This document shows positions 1-7,303 of a stretch of DNA of 36,677 bases, piece after piece. Below the pieces are notes generated by a model. That model had not been told where the DNA came from. It made no database searches and was given only the letters and a program-made list of their open reading frames with translations. Origin of the DNA: Candidatus Gastranaerophilales bacterium (lineage in GTDB: Bacteria > Cyanobacteriota > Vampirovibrionia > Gastranaerophilales > Gastranaerophilaceae); assembly GCA_944325815.1 (NCBI GenBank), contig CALVBV010000007.1:1-36677 (forward strand), given 5' to 3'. Both the position numbers and the translations under genes were made by a program. Position 1 is the stretch's first letter. Each line of letters opens with the position of its first letter.

Positions 1-174
1 CGCCTCACTTCCGTTCGGTCTCGCCTGCCGTCCATCAAAATGATACTTAATCATTTTGGCGGAGTCCTTGGCTCGCCGAACTTTCGTTCGATCTCGCCTG
101 CCATCCATTCGAAACGATACTTAATCGTTTCTCAGGAGTCCTTGCTACATCCCGACACTATATTCAATTTTCAC
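1..174. repeat. Copy R1 of tRNA-associated hairpin repeat (cut by window edge)
   Basis: This is the left-truncated first copy of a tandem repeat with an exact period of 210 bp: position 1 corresponds to 211. It holds two hairpins that share the loop ACTTA. One has arms AAAATGAT/ATCATTTT at 37-44 and 50-57; the other has arms GAAACGAT/ATCGTTTC at 111-118 and 124-131. Each hairpin is followed closely by GGAGTCCTTG. The copy ends with GCTACATCCCGA, the reverse complement of the first bases of tRNA-Pro found at 32670-32743. An open frame crosses it, but I do not think it is coding. Confidence 0.9.
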
Positions 175-184
175 TTTCCGAGGC

Positions 185-366
185 GCAGCTTGGTATATCT
201 ATATACGGCTCGCCTCACTTCCGTTCGGTCTCGCCTGCCGTCCATCAAAATGATACTTAATCATTTTGGCGGAGTCCTTGGCTCGCCTCACTTCCGTTCG
301 GGCTCGCCTGCCATCCATTCGAAACGATACTTAATCGTTTCTCCGGAATCCTTGCTACATCCCGAT
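185..366. repeat. Copy R2 of tRNA-associated hairpin repeat (complete, 182 bp)
   Basis: Complete copy. On the plus strand it opens with GCAGCTTGGTA, part of the tRNA-Pro D arm. The short palindrome GTATATCTATATAC follows, then hairpin 1 at 247-267 and hairpin 2 at 321-341, and the copy ends in GCTACATCCCGAT, the reverse complement of the tRNA-Pro 5' end. It is the same as copy R3 at 32773-32938 apart from point differences and a 16-base segment (218-233 region) lying between short GCCT-containing repeats. Confidence 0.9.
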
Positions 367-485
367 ATTATATTCAATTTTCAACAAAACACACAAACTC
401 TATTGGCCCGTGCAAATCAATCGTACTGTAAACAAGTTTATAAATCAACCCTTTTATTTTTATTTTGATGTATAATAACCATACA
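367..485. other. Leader region between repeat and acetolactate-synthase-like gene
   Basis: AT-rich sequence. The repeat copies share TATATTCAATTTT just beyond their ends (156-172 and 367-382), so similarity fades rather than stopping sharply. The rest has no gene that I can support; it contains the extended -10 element of the next gene. Confidence 0.6.
469..476 (+). promoter_or_regulatory. Extended -10 promoter element (TGTATAAT)
   Basis: TG directly joined to TATAAT. Initiation 7 nt downstream falls near 483, only 3 nt before the ATG at 486, giving a practically leaderless mRNA. No good -35 is visible, which is tolerated by extended -10 promoters. Confidence 0.55.
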
Positions 486-2120
486 ATGGCAAATCTTTTG
501 AGCATAAATCAACCCAAACCAAAAACGGATTATTCATCCAACGCAAAAATTCTTGTTGATACGCTGGTTAAACTCGGTGTTGACAGCATTTTTGGCTACC
601 CGGGCGCTTCGGTTTTGAGTATTTATAACGAACTTGCCAAACAAAATAAGATAAAACACTACCTCGTTCGCCATGAACAAGCAGCGGTGCACGCAGCAGA
701 AGGTTATGCCAGAATCAACGGCGCACCCGGAGTAGTCCTCGTAACCTCAGGCCCGGGATTTACAAATACTATAACAGGAATCGCAAACGCTTTTGCAGAC
801 TCAACTCCACTGGTTGTCCTTGCCGGAGATGTTGCACCCGCAAATAAACATTCTAAGGTTTTCCAAAAAGTTGATATTATTTCTATGACCAAATCCTGCT
901 GCAAAAAAAATTATCTTCTTAATTATAAAGACGACATAAAAGATATTATTGAAAAAGCCTTTATAGAAGCAAACTCCGGAAGCAAAGGACCTGTCATCGT
1001 AGCCTTGCCGAGGAATATTCTGGAAGCTGAATACACTGCGCTGCATAATAAAGAACAAAAAGAATACAAACCTCTGCAAGATTATAGCGAAGATATTCAT
1101 AAACTTTCTAAACTCATAAATGAAGCCCAAAGACCATTAGTTTTACTCGGAGGAGGAAGCCTGGATGCTTATTACGAAATTGAACAGTTTATATCTAAAA
1201 TACAAACTCCTGTTGTATCTACACTGATGGGAATTGGCGCCTATCCCTCCGAAAACAGCTATTATCTGGGAATGATTGGATTAAACGGTTCTCAAGAAGC
1301 TAACTCTGCTATAAAAAGGTGCGATTTATTAATCTCTATCGGCGCAAGCCTCTCTGACAGAACAACTTGTAAAAAAAATCAGTTTGCACCTAATACTAAA
1401 ATCGTTAATATTAATATAAATCATTTGCAAAACCTTTTCGATTTGGAAATAATTGCTGATGCAAAAGAATTTCTTTCGGAATTTGTAAAGCAATCACCAC
1501 ATTTTGAGCCAAAACAAAAATGGCTGATAGAAACCGATGAAATAAAAGAATGTCCGAAAGAGCCTGAGTGTAAGTCAAATTGCCTGCATTCATCTTTTGT
1601 CCTTAAAACTCTTTCAGATTTTACTAAATACTTAGAGCCGGTTGTAGTTACAGATGTAGGGCAGCATCAAATGCTTACGGCACAATTTTTCAACTTCAAT
1701 AAGCCCCGCAAATTCATAACCTCCGGCGGGCTTGGAACAATGGGATTCGGACTCCCGGCATCTATAGGGGCCTATATTGCAAACCCTGATAATCTTGTAT
1801 TGAATATAACAGGTGACGGCTCGTTCCAGATGAATCTGCAGGAACTTGCAACCTGCAGAGAACACAATATTCCAATAAAAATTATTATTATGAATAACAG
1901 TTATCTGGGGATGGTTCGCGAACTGCAGGAAAAAATTTATAACCAAAGATACCAGGTCGAGATGATTAATCCTGATTTTACAAAGATTGCAGAGGCATAC
2001 GATTTGTTTGCAATAAGCGTAAAAACAAAAGAAGAACTCATCCCGGCGCTTGAAAAAGCAATTAGACATAACGGAACAGCTATTGTCGATGTTGTAATTG
2101 ATTCATTTGAAAACATATAA
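486..2120 (+). CDS. Acetolactate-synthase-like ThDP-dependent enzyme (large subunit type)
   Basis: A 544-residue protein of the acetohydroxyacid synthase family, which condenses pyruvate with a 2-keto acid using ThDP and usually FAD. The N-terminal PYR domain has the cofactor-activating Glu64 in RHEQAA. The C-terminal PP domain has the GDG at 443-445, followed by NLQEL and MNNSYLGMV. Two departures from biosynthetic IlvB are visible. The Trp that favours 2-ketobutyrate (VRQWQ) is Leu480 here (VRELQ). The protein also stops about 30 residues early, without the usual C-terminal lid, and the usual catalytic-region PKD is PRN. No regulatory ilvN subunit is adjacent. ATG and TTG codons at 468 and 465 lie in frame, but the promoter overlaps them, so I chose 486; no Shine-Dalgarno is present. 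Family assignment is firm; the exact reaction is uncertain. Confidence 0.85.
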   Translation: MANLLSINQPKPKTDYSSNAKILVDTLVKLGVDSIFGYPGASVLSIYNELAKQNKIKHYLVRHEQAAVHAAEGYARINGAPGVVLVTSGPGFTNTITGIANAFADSTPLVVLAGDVAPANKHSKVFQKVDIISMTKSCCKKNYLLNYKDDIKDIIEKAFIEANSGSKGPVIVALPRNILEAEYTALHNKEQKEYKPLQDYSEDIHKLSKLINEAQRPLVLLGGGSLDAYYEIEQFISKIQTPVVSTLMGIGAYPSENSYYLGMIGLNGSQEANSAIKRCDLLISIGASLSDRTTCKKNQFAPNTKIVNININHLQNLFDLEIIADAKEFLSEFVKQSPHFEPKQKWLIETDEIKECPKEPECKSNCLHSSFVLKTLSDFTKYLEPVVVTDVGQHQMLTAQFFNFNKPRKFITSGGLGTMGFGLPASIGAYIANPDNLVLNITGDGSFQMNLQELATCREHNIPIKIIIMNNSYLGMVRELQEKIYNQRYQVEMINPDFTKIAEAYDLFAISVKTKEELIPALEKAIRHNGTAIVDVVIDSFENI

Positions 2121-2150
2121 AAAACGCTCATTCGTAGAGCGTTTTTTATT
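2121..2150 (+). terminator. Rho-independent terminator
   Basis: Stem AAAACGCTC (2121-2129) with GAGCGTTTT (2137-2145), a 7-nt loop, and a T-rich tail directly after the stop codon of the acetolactate-synthase-like gene. The A-run on the 5' side could let it work in both directions. Confidence 0.9.
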
Positions 2151-2238
2151 TAATCCTATTTCCCTTTTCCGGCTTTTCCCAATTTCCGCCTGTACAAATG
2201 ACCTCTAAAAGTCATTTTGCTAATTTTCTAACTCCAGC

Positions 2239-2427
2239 CTAGTCTAGCAGCGCCTCTAAGATTGCGGCATTTTTTCCTGCCATTGTATTTGCTTTTACTC
2301 TGCTTTTATACATATAGCTTCTCAAAGCTTCTCTAATCAATTCTGAACGGGTTCTGTTTTCTCCTTCTGCGACCTGATCGATTCTGTCTAAAAATTCTTC
2401 GGGCATTGAAATTAGTACTCTTGCCAT
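2239..2427 (-). CDS. Ribbon-helix-helix (CopG/Arc-type) transcriptional regulator
   Basis: A 62-residue protein. Residues 2-8 (ARVLISM) give the N-terminal beta strand that inserts in the DNA major groove as a dimer. The two helices follow (EEFLDRIDQVA and RTRSELIREALRSYM), with the family's typical Thr-Arg-Ser-Glu-Leu turn. It starts with a clear GGAG 7 nt before the ATG. No toxin gene is adjacent, so it is not an evident antitoxin. An 8-bp inverted repeat in its own promoter region (2450-2482) could be its operator. Target genes cannot be told from sequence. Confidence 0.85.
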   Translation of the reverse strand: MARVLISMPEEFLDRIDQVAEGENRTRSELIREALRSYMYKSRVKANTMAGKNAAILEALLD

Positions 2428-2449
2428 ATATTTCTCCTTTATTATGTAA

Positions 2450-2482
2450 TGACTTTAGATATCTTGTATATATATAAAGTCA
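2450..2482. promoter_or_regulatory. Candidate operator: TGACTTTA-N17-TAAAGTCA
   Basis: Perfect 8-bp inverted repeat (2450-2457 and 2475-2482) lying 23 bp upstream of the ribbon-helix-helix gene start, around an AT-rich core that would hold the -10 region. The position fits autoregulation; binding is inferred. Confidence 0.45.
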
Positions 2483-2532
2483 CAAAAAGAAAAAAAATTG
2501 CCTTTTTTTAATTCTTTTATGAAGTTTTGTAA

Positions 2533-2572
2533 CAAATCACCCCTAATATTCAACGATATCAGGGGTGATTTG
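2533..2572 (-). terminator. Strong hairpin downstream of the SLH gene
   Basis: Perfect 12-bp stem CAAATCACCCCT (2533-2544) with AGGGGTGATTTG (2561-2572) and a 16-nt loop, 20 bp past the stop of the SLH-domain gene. No clean T-run follows on the minus strand, so it may be a 3' stabilising hairpin rather than a classical intrinsic terminator. Confidence 0.55.
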
Positions 2573-2591
2573 AAATTTCAACTAACTATTT

Positions 2592-4010
2592 TTAGTAAAT
2601 AATAGTCAATTCTTCATCAGGATTCATGCAAGAATCATTTGTTGTGTTAGGTACGATGAGGTACTTAGCTTCATCAACAAATTCATAGCATACACCGAAT
2701 ACGCCGCTGCCAACGAGTTTAACAACATTGTAAACACCTTTACCAACAGTGATAAAGCTGCTTCCAACACTCTTCAAACCTTTTAGCGGATGAAGTGATG
2801 CTGTATCGCAGAATGCGTCAGACCAGTTGTCGCCGTATTCTTCAAGACCGTTTGCTACAACTTCTACGCCTGATGACACTGTTCTGCCGGCAACACCAAC
2901 TATTCTGCCTGCCATTGAGAATGGTGCGCCTAATAATCTTGAAATGATATTAGGATTTTTCAAGACATCTGCCTGTGCGCTTGACAATTTCTTTGGAAAT
3001 TCAGCACAGTTGTCACCGTTCTTGATAGATTCAAATTTAACTTCTATATAACCCGGTTTTTTAATTCCCGGTCTTGCAACAGATGATACAACACCTTTTA
3101 CTGTAGAGCCGGCCGGGAAGCAGGTTCCTGCAATTGTTACGTCTTCTGTTGTTTTTGCAGTGAATGTATCGCCTACATTAGAAGTTCTTGCACTGAGTCT
3201 TTCGCTTAATTTTATCTTTATAGCTACAGGTTCATATTTAGTTGCACAGTTTACTGCGCCGTTAGAAGTATCGATTACAAAACCGGATTTCATTGCACCA
3301 AGCATATATGCAACTTGTTCTTTTGACAAGTATTCGTCTTTTATAAGTTTGTCTTTGTCCGGTGCTTTGTTCAAGATGCCTGATGCGATAACCTCATTTG
3401 CGGCACCGTATGCCCACTTAGGAACATATTTTACAGCTTGTCCGTCAATTGCCGGCGCTGCATTTTTATCTGCAGATACATCCATCATTTTTGCAAATGT
3501 TGCTAAAACCTCCGCTTTTGTAATAGGCTGATCCGGTTTGAATGTAGAATCCGGATAACCAATCATTACATCTGCAGTTAAAGCTCTGTCAATCTGGTCT
3601 TTTGCCCAGTATTCTGCTGTTACGTCTGTGTAGCTGTTTGCTTTAACATCTTTTAAATCAAGACCGTCTGCAAGAATGAAAGCTAATTCAGAACGCAGTA
3701 CCGGCATCTTTGGATTAAATAAATCTGCTCTTCTTGCATCCATTTTGTCTTTCATGTTTTTTAGCATGTCTTTTGCAAAACGGTCGATTACAACATTTTG
3801 TTTGTTTTCGATAGTTTTCGCATGACAAGGTTTGCAAATTTTACCTCCGATGATTACATCATTTTCTGTTGTTACAAGAGAATGCCCTTGAGAGCCGAAC
3901 AATGTCGGATGAGCATAAGCCTGAATTGGCGCACCGGGCTGCCCCGCCATTACAGCAGAAGTCAGACAAAATACACTGACTGCCGTTAACATTTCTTTTG
4001 AAAATCTCAT
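2592..4010 (-). CDS. Secreted SLH-domain protein with CXXCH motif
   Basis: A 472-residue exported protein. The signal peptide is residues 1-22 (cleavage after AVMA). A CKPCH motif follows at 59-63, matching the heme-attachment signature CXXCH. One recognisable S-layer homology repeat lies at about 105-185 (YTDV..EYWAKDQI, IGYPDSTFKPDQPITKAEV), with a second weaker one after it. A beta-rich segment at about 265-330 (GDTFTAKT, PAGSTVKG) resembles the core of the small envelope protein at 23964. The C-terminal part has glycine-rich amphipathic stretches. SLH domains bind cell-wall polymers, and in cyanobacteria they anchor outer-membrane proteins to peptidoglycan, so an envelope-linking role is likely. 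Start supported by AGGAG 7 nt upstream of the ATG. Confidence 0.75.
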   Translation of the reverse strand: MRFSKEMLTAVSVFCLTSAVMAGQPGAPIQAYAHPTLFGSQGHSLVTTENDVIIGGKICKPCHAKTIENKQNVVIDRFAKDMLKNMKDKMDARRADLFNPKMPVLRSELAFILADGLDLKDVKANSYTDVTAEYWAKDQIDRALTADVMIGYPDSTFKPDQPITKAEVLATFAKMMDVSADKNAAPAIDGQAVKYVPKWAYGAANEVIASGILNKAPDKDKLIKDEYLSKEQVAYMLGAMKSGFVIDTSNGAVNCATKYEPVAIKIKLSERLSARTSNVGDTFTAKTTEDVTIAGTCFPAGSTVKGVVSSVARPGIKKPGYIEVKFESIKNGDNCAEFPKKLSSAQADVLKNPNIISRLLGAPFSMAGRIVGVAGRTVSSGVEVVANGLEEYGDNWSDAFCDTASLHPLKGLKSVGSSFITVGKGVYNVVKLVGSGVFGVCYEFVDEAKYLIVPNTTNDSCMNPDEELTIIY

Positions 4011-4040
4011 ACTTCTCCTTTCGTATAATTTCCTCTTGCA

Positions 4041-4058
4041 TTTTACTTGAAAGTAAAA
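4041..4058. promoter_or_regulatory. 18-bp palindrome upstream of the SLH gene
   Basis: TTTTACTT-GA-AAGTAAAA, perfect 8-bp arms with a 2-bp centre, 31 bp upstream of the SLH gene start. Its tight centre suits a dimeric protein-binding site better than an RNA hairpin. The function is unknown. Confidence 0.35.
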
Positions 4059-4080
4059 CGCTAAAAACCATCTATTGTTA

Positions 4081-5076
4081 TTATTTTTTCTTACTCGGTA
4101 CTAAATATGCCTGAGGATAGCAGTAATCTTCTCTAAATCCTATTCTACGGTACATCTTTAATGCTTTGTAATTATTTGTTTCTGTTGTGACATTAATTTC
4201 AGAAAAAACGCGCTTGCCGATTTTTGTCCAGTCTACAATTGTCTTTATTGAGCGATTCAGTAAGTGTTCTGAAAAACCATGACCTCTGTGTTCTTTTTCT
4301 ATAGCAACAAGCGGAATGTTTGCTATTTTTCCGCCGGTTACATTTGCAAATGCAAAGCCTACTGGAGAATCATTATACAACAAAACAGAGGTTACATCAG
4401 GCAGAAATTCCCCATAAATATTTTCTACTATTTTATTAATAATGTCAGTCGTTCCTTCGATTGATTTAAATCTTGTATCGTATATTGCATCCTGTTCATC
4501 TCTAAAGGATTCGTGAATAATTCTTATTGCATCATCTCTGTACAAATCAGAATAACCGACTATTTTATAACCATCAAGCTTTTCCGAAAGTTTCATATTT
4601 TCAAGAATCCTTTCTGAGGAGGCATTACCCATCATGAATCTAAGAACTGCAAGCCCGATAAATTTGAATCCGTATTTTGCAATATCTGCCGTAAATACTG
4701 ACTGATGCCCTATCATCGGATAAGACACAACCTTTGTCTGACGGTCAGTTTCTGTCATTTCCAGAAATTTCTCTATCAGCAGCCTGACTTTTGGAATTTC
4801 ATCTTCTGTTCCCAGGCAGTGTATAAGGTTTAGTTCTATAGATTCTGAAATTGAGGTAGTGTAAACCAAAAATGCCGTCGGAATTTCATTCTCTTTTAGA
4901 ACAATACATTTCATATAGTCTTTTTCAACAGCATCGACAAATTCTTCATACGGCAGCGGTTCAAGCTCAAACTTGTATTCGCTGACGGCTTTTGCCTTGA
5001 AATCATTGTACACACCGGCAAATATTTTTGATATATTACCGCTCAATAATTCTACTTCGTATGTTGAATCTGCCAT
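4081..5076 (-). CDS. Tandem GNAT-family N-acetyltransferase
   Basis: A 331-residue protein. The C-terminal half (about 165-325) is a clear GNAT domain: VAIEKEHRGHGFSEHLL gives the acetyl-CoA pyrophosphate-binding loop (R/Q-x-x-G-x-G/A type), followed by NVTTETNNYKALKMYRRIGF, the usual beta5-alpha4 end. The N-terminal half has the same outline, with a conserved-looking AKYGFKFIG near 135 but no intact CoA loop, so it may be a degenerate second GNAT domain. The substrate is unknown. AAGGAA precedes the ATG. It lies 10 bp after ribBA and is probably cotranscribed with it, but nothing ties it to riboflavin chemistry. Confidence 0.75.
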   Translation of the reverse strand: MADSTYEVELLSGNISKIFAGVYNDFKAKAVSEYKFELEPLPYEEFVDAVEKDYMKCIVLKENEIPTAFLVYTTSISESIELNLIHCLGTEDEIPKVRLLIEKFLEMTETDRQTKVVSYPMIGHQSVFTADIAKYGFKFIGLAVLRFMMGNASSERILENMKLSEKLDGYKIVGYSDLYRDDAIRIIHESFRDEQDAIYDTRFKSIEGTTDIINKIVENIYGEFLPDVTSVLLYNDSPVGFAFANVTGGKIANIPLVAIEKEHRGHGFSEHLLNRSIKTIVDWTKIGKRVFSEINVTTETNNYKALKMYRRIGFREDYCYPQAYLVPSKKK

Positions 5077-5086
5077 AAAAATTCCT

Positions 5087-6292
5087 TTACATTAAATGGT
5101 GCATCTTTTCGCGTTTGGTATTAATATACCTTTCATTATATTTATTAACCTCTGATTTTAGATTAATATTATCATGAATTTTGAGTCCGTAACCTTTTAA
5201 TCCGACAATTTTTTTCGGATTATTAGTAATCAGGTTAAAATTATTGAACCCTAAATCCAGTATAATCTGAGCCCCGACACCGTAATTTCTCAAATCCGGT
5301 GCAAAGCCTAAAGATTCATTCGCTTCAATCGTATCCTGACCTTCTTCCTGCAGTTTATAAGCTTTGAGCTTATTAATCAAGCCGATACCGCGCCCTTCGT
5401 GGTCGTGGATATATACTAAAGCGCCTTTTCCGTACTCATTAATCATTTTTAAAGCATTATGAAGCTGCCAGTTGCAGTCGCATTTGAGACTGTGGAATAC
5501 ATCTCCGGTCAGGCACTCACTGTGAACTCTTACAAGCGGAATTTTATCAGAGCCGTCGTCTTTAACCAGAGCAACATGTTCACAGCCTGTGATTGTATCG
5601 GTGTATCCGATTATGTTGAAATCTCCAAATTGTGTCGGCAAAAATACTTCTACTTCGCGCTTAACAAATTTTTCTTGTTTTAGGCGGTAAGCAATCAAAT
5701 CTGCAACGGTTATGAATTTAAAATTATGTTTTTTGGCAAACTCGTGCAAATCATCTCTTCTTGCCATTTCGCCATTTTCTTTCATAATTTCGCACATTAT
5801 TCCGGCTTGTCTGTGTCCGCATAATCTAGCTAAATCAACTACAGCCTCTGTGTGCCCGCATCTTTTTAGAACTCCGCCTTTTTTTGCAACACACGGAAAC
5901 AAGTGTCCCGGGCGGCGCAGGTCAGACGGCTGGGCATCAGGGGCAATTGCGACTTCAATAGTTTTTGCTCTATCAAAGGCTGAAACACCTGTTGTTACCC
6001 CAAATTTCGGATGGGCGTCAATGCTTAATGAAAAAGCTGTCTGCATACTTTCCGTATTTTTTGCAACCATTTGCGGGAGTTCAAGTTTGTCGGCGATTTC
6101 TTGTGATATTGCAAGGCAGACAATTCCGCGGCACTCTTTTGTAATAAAATTAACAAGCTCAGGCGTTACAAACTGGGCAGAACAAATCAAATCACCTTCG
6201 TTTTCTCTGTCTTCATCATCTGCGACAATAATCGGTTTTCCCTGACGGAAATCCTCTAATGCTTCTTCAATTGTATTGAATTGATTTGTCAT
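5087..6292 (-). CDS. ribBA: Bifunctional DHBP synthase / GTP cyclohydrolase II
   Basis: It catalyses the two entry steps of riboflavin synthesis. Residues 1-200 form 3,4-dihydroxy-2-butanone-4-phosphate synthase (DDEDRENEGDLI metal/substrate loop, RRPGHLFP, GHTEAVVDLARL). Residues about 205-400 form GTP cyclohydrolase II, with zinc-binding cysteines in ECLTGDVFHSLKCDC, the HEGRGIGL loop and RNYGVGAQI. All key motifs look intact. The start chosen gives MTNQFNTIEEAL, in register with family members; an in-frame ATG at 6307 overlaps ribE. The stop codon of ribE lies one base before this ATG, so translational coupling is likely. Confidence 0.95.
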   Translation of the reverse strand: MTNQFNTIEEALEDFRQGKPIIVADDEDRENEGDLICSAQFVTPELVNFITKECRGIVCLAISQEIADKLELPQMVAKNTESMQTAFSLSIDAHPKFGVTTGVSAFDRAKTIEVAIAPDAQPSDLRRPGHLFPCVAKKGGVLKRCGHTEAVVDLARLCGHRQAGIMCEIMKENGEMARRDDLHEFAKKHNFKFITVADLIAYRLKQEKFVKREVEVFLPTQFGDFNIIGYTDTITGCEHVALVKDDGSDKIPLVRVHSECLTGDVFHSLKCDCNWQLHNALKMINEYGKGALVYIHDHEGRGIGLINKLKAYKLQEEGQDTIEANESLGFAPDLRNYGVGAQIILDLGFNNFNLITNNPKKIVGLKGYGLKIHDNINLKSEVNKYNERYINTKREKMHHLM

Positions 6293-6293
6293 C

Positions 6294-6923
6294 TTAATAA
6301 AAACCATTCCTCTGTAGAAAATCTATATCTATTCCTGACCTATTATCACTCGTTAATAAAAATTTTTCAATATATTTAGCTATTATATCAACTTCAACAT
6401 TTACAAAATCTCCGCTTTTTAACCGCTTAAGATTTGTATTTTCAAACGTATGCGGAATTACGGCAATTGTTATAAGATTCTTATCAATTTGGGCTATGGT
6501 GAGGCTTATGCCGTCAATTGTAACAGAACCTTTTTTTATCACATATTTTGCATTCTCATCCGCAAGCTCTATTTTTACATCATAAAATCCATTATTTGGA
6601 TTTACACTAACAATTTTTCCCACACCATCGACATGGCCTGATACAATATGCCCTCCGAATCGTCCGTTTGCAGGCATTGCTCTTTCAAGATTTACATAAT
6701 CTCCTGATTTAAGATTATTGAGAGCAGTTACCGAAAAAGTTTCGGGAGAAACATCTGCTGTAAATCCTCTATCTGTGAAATTTACAACAGTAAGACAAAC
6801 CCCGTTCACAGCAATACTGTCACCTAAACTTATGTCATCCGGAATTTTTTTGCATTCAACGCATATTTGATTTTTTGTGACAGATGAAATTTTCCCGGTT
6901 TCTTCTATGATTCCTGTGAACAT
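6294..6923 (-). CDS. ribE: Riboflavin synthase, alpha subunit
   Basis: It makes riboflavin by dismutation of two 6,7-dimethyl-8-ribityllumazine molecules. It starts at the classic MFTGIIEETG and has two repeated lumazine-binding barrels: the first carries VNGVCLTV and GHIVSGHVDG, the second VTIDGISLTI. The longer open frame upstream reads a poly-Phe stretch and is not the start. The TATAAT at 6935-6930 (minus) places +1 exactly on the A of this ATG, and no Shine-Dalgarno is present, so the mRNA looks leaderless. For the same reason there is no room for an FMN riboswitch. Lumazine synthase is not in the window. Confidence 0.95.
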   Translation of the reverse strand: MFTGIIEETGKISSVTKNQICVECKKIPDDISLGDSIAVNGVCLTVVNFTDRGFTADVSPETFSVTALNNLKSGDYVNLERAMPANGRFGGHIVSGHVDGVGKIVSVNPNNGFYDVKIELADENAKYVIKKGSVTIDGISLTIAQIDKNLITIAVIPHTFENTNLKRLKSGDFVNVEVDIIAKYIEKFLLTSDNRSGIDIDFLQRNGFY

Positions 6924-6929
6924 GGAACC

Positions 6930-6938
6930 ATTATAACA
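6930..6938 (-). promoter_or_regulatory. Extended -10 promoter of ribE-ribBA
   Basis: TGTTATAAT on the minus strand. The 6 bases GGTTCC separate TATAAT from the ribE ATG, so the predicted transcript starts at the start codon. Confidence 0.65.
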
Positions 6939-7020
6939 CAAAATAAAGATACTAAAAAAAAAGATAATGAAGTCCAATTTTCCGCCGGGCTTGATTAAAT
7001 CATAATGAAACCGCTTGTTA

Positions 7021-7049
7021 TTGACAAAAACATTTTTATAAGTTATACT
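7021..7049 (+). promoter_or_regulatory. Consensus sigma-70-type promoter TTGACA-N17-TATACT
   Basis: TTGACA at 7021-7026 and TATACT at 7044-7049 with ideal 17-bp spacing. Expected initiation is near 7056, inside the palindrome that starts at 7046. It would produce a leader of about 250 nt before the gene at 7304. Confidence 0.75.
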
Positions 7050-7083
7050 TTCTTTGTATCGATATATCGATACAAAGAAAGTA
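7046..7083. repeat. 38-bp perfect palindrome overlapping the -10 and start site
   Basis: The two 19-bp halves are exact reverse complements with no central spacer (centre between 7064 and 7065, core TATCGATA repeated). It covers the -10 box and the predicted start site. It could act as a large operator, or give the transcript a 5'-terminal hairpin. Confidence 0.85.
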
Positions 7084-7303
7084 CGTCGAAATGAATAAAA
7101 TTGTAATCGTAAATTTGAATAGAAATTGGTGGCGCGGGTTAGTTTAACTACCCGGATTTTACTATTCTATTCTAAATTTTGGGTAGTTAAAGCCTGAGGG
7201 GTTTTGTCTGCTCAAATTTAAGCTTGTGAAAGTTAAAAATTGTAAACAAAATTTTTCAGGTTAGGCAATTTTCGAGTTTCACAAGTTTTAGGAATGTGCA
7301 GTC
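7084..7303 (+). ncRNA. Structured leader (putative cis-acting RNA)
   Basis: No coding sequence is supported. Two helices compete for the same bases: a hairpin CGGGTTAG/CTACCCG (7135-7142, 7148-7154) followed by a short T-run, and an 11-bp pairing TTTAACTACCC (7143-7153) with GGGTAGTTAAA (7181-7191). A further stem CTTGTGAAA (7223-7231) with TTTCACAAG (7277-7285) ends 4 nt before AGGA (7290-7293). The arrangement suggests an attenuator or a riboswitch-like leader. I do not match it to a known class. Confidence 0.45.

Noticed and set aside
1-384. CRISPR array
   Set aside because: Only two long units with a 210-bp period and non-variable interiors; no spacer-like unique segments and no cas genes.
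40-468. 143-codon open frame across repeats R1 and R2
   Set aside because: It stays open because the 210-bp period is a multiple of three. The equivalent frame at R3 runs through the antisense of a tRNA, and there is no ribosome site. The compensatory hairpin changes favour structure over coding.
2239-2427. Toxin-antitoxin module
   Set aside because: The ribbon-helix-helix protein has no small toxin gene on either side.
6924-7020. FMN riboswitch upstream of ribE-ribBA
   Set aside because: No RFN motifs, and the TATAAT box places initiation at the ribE ATG.
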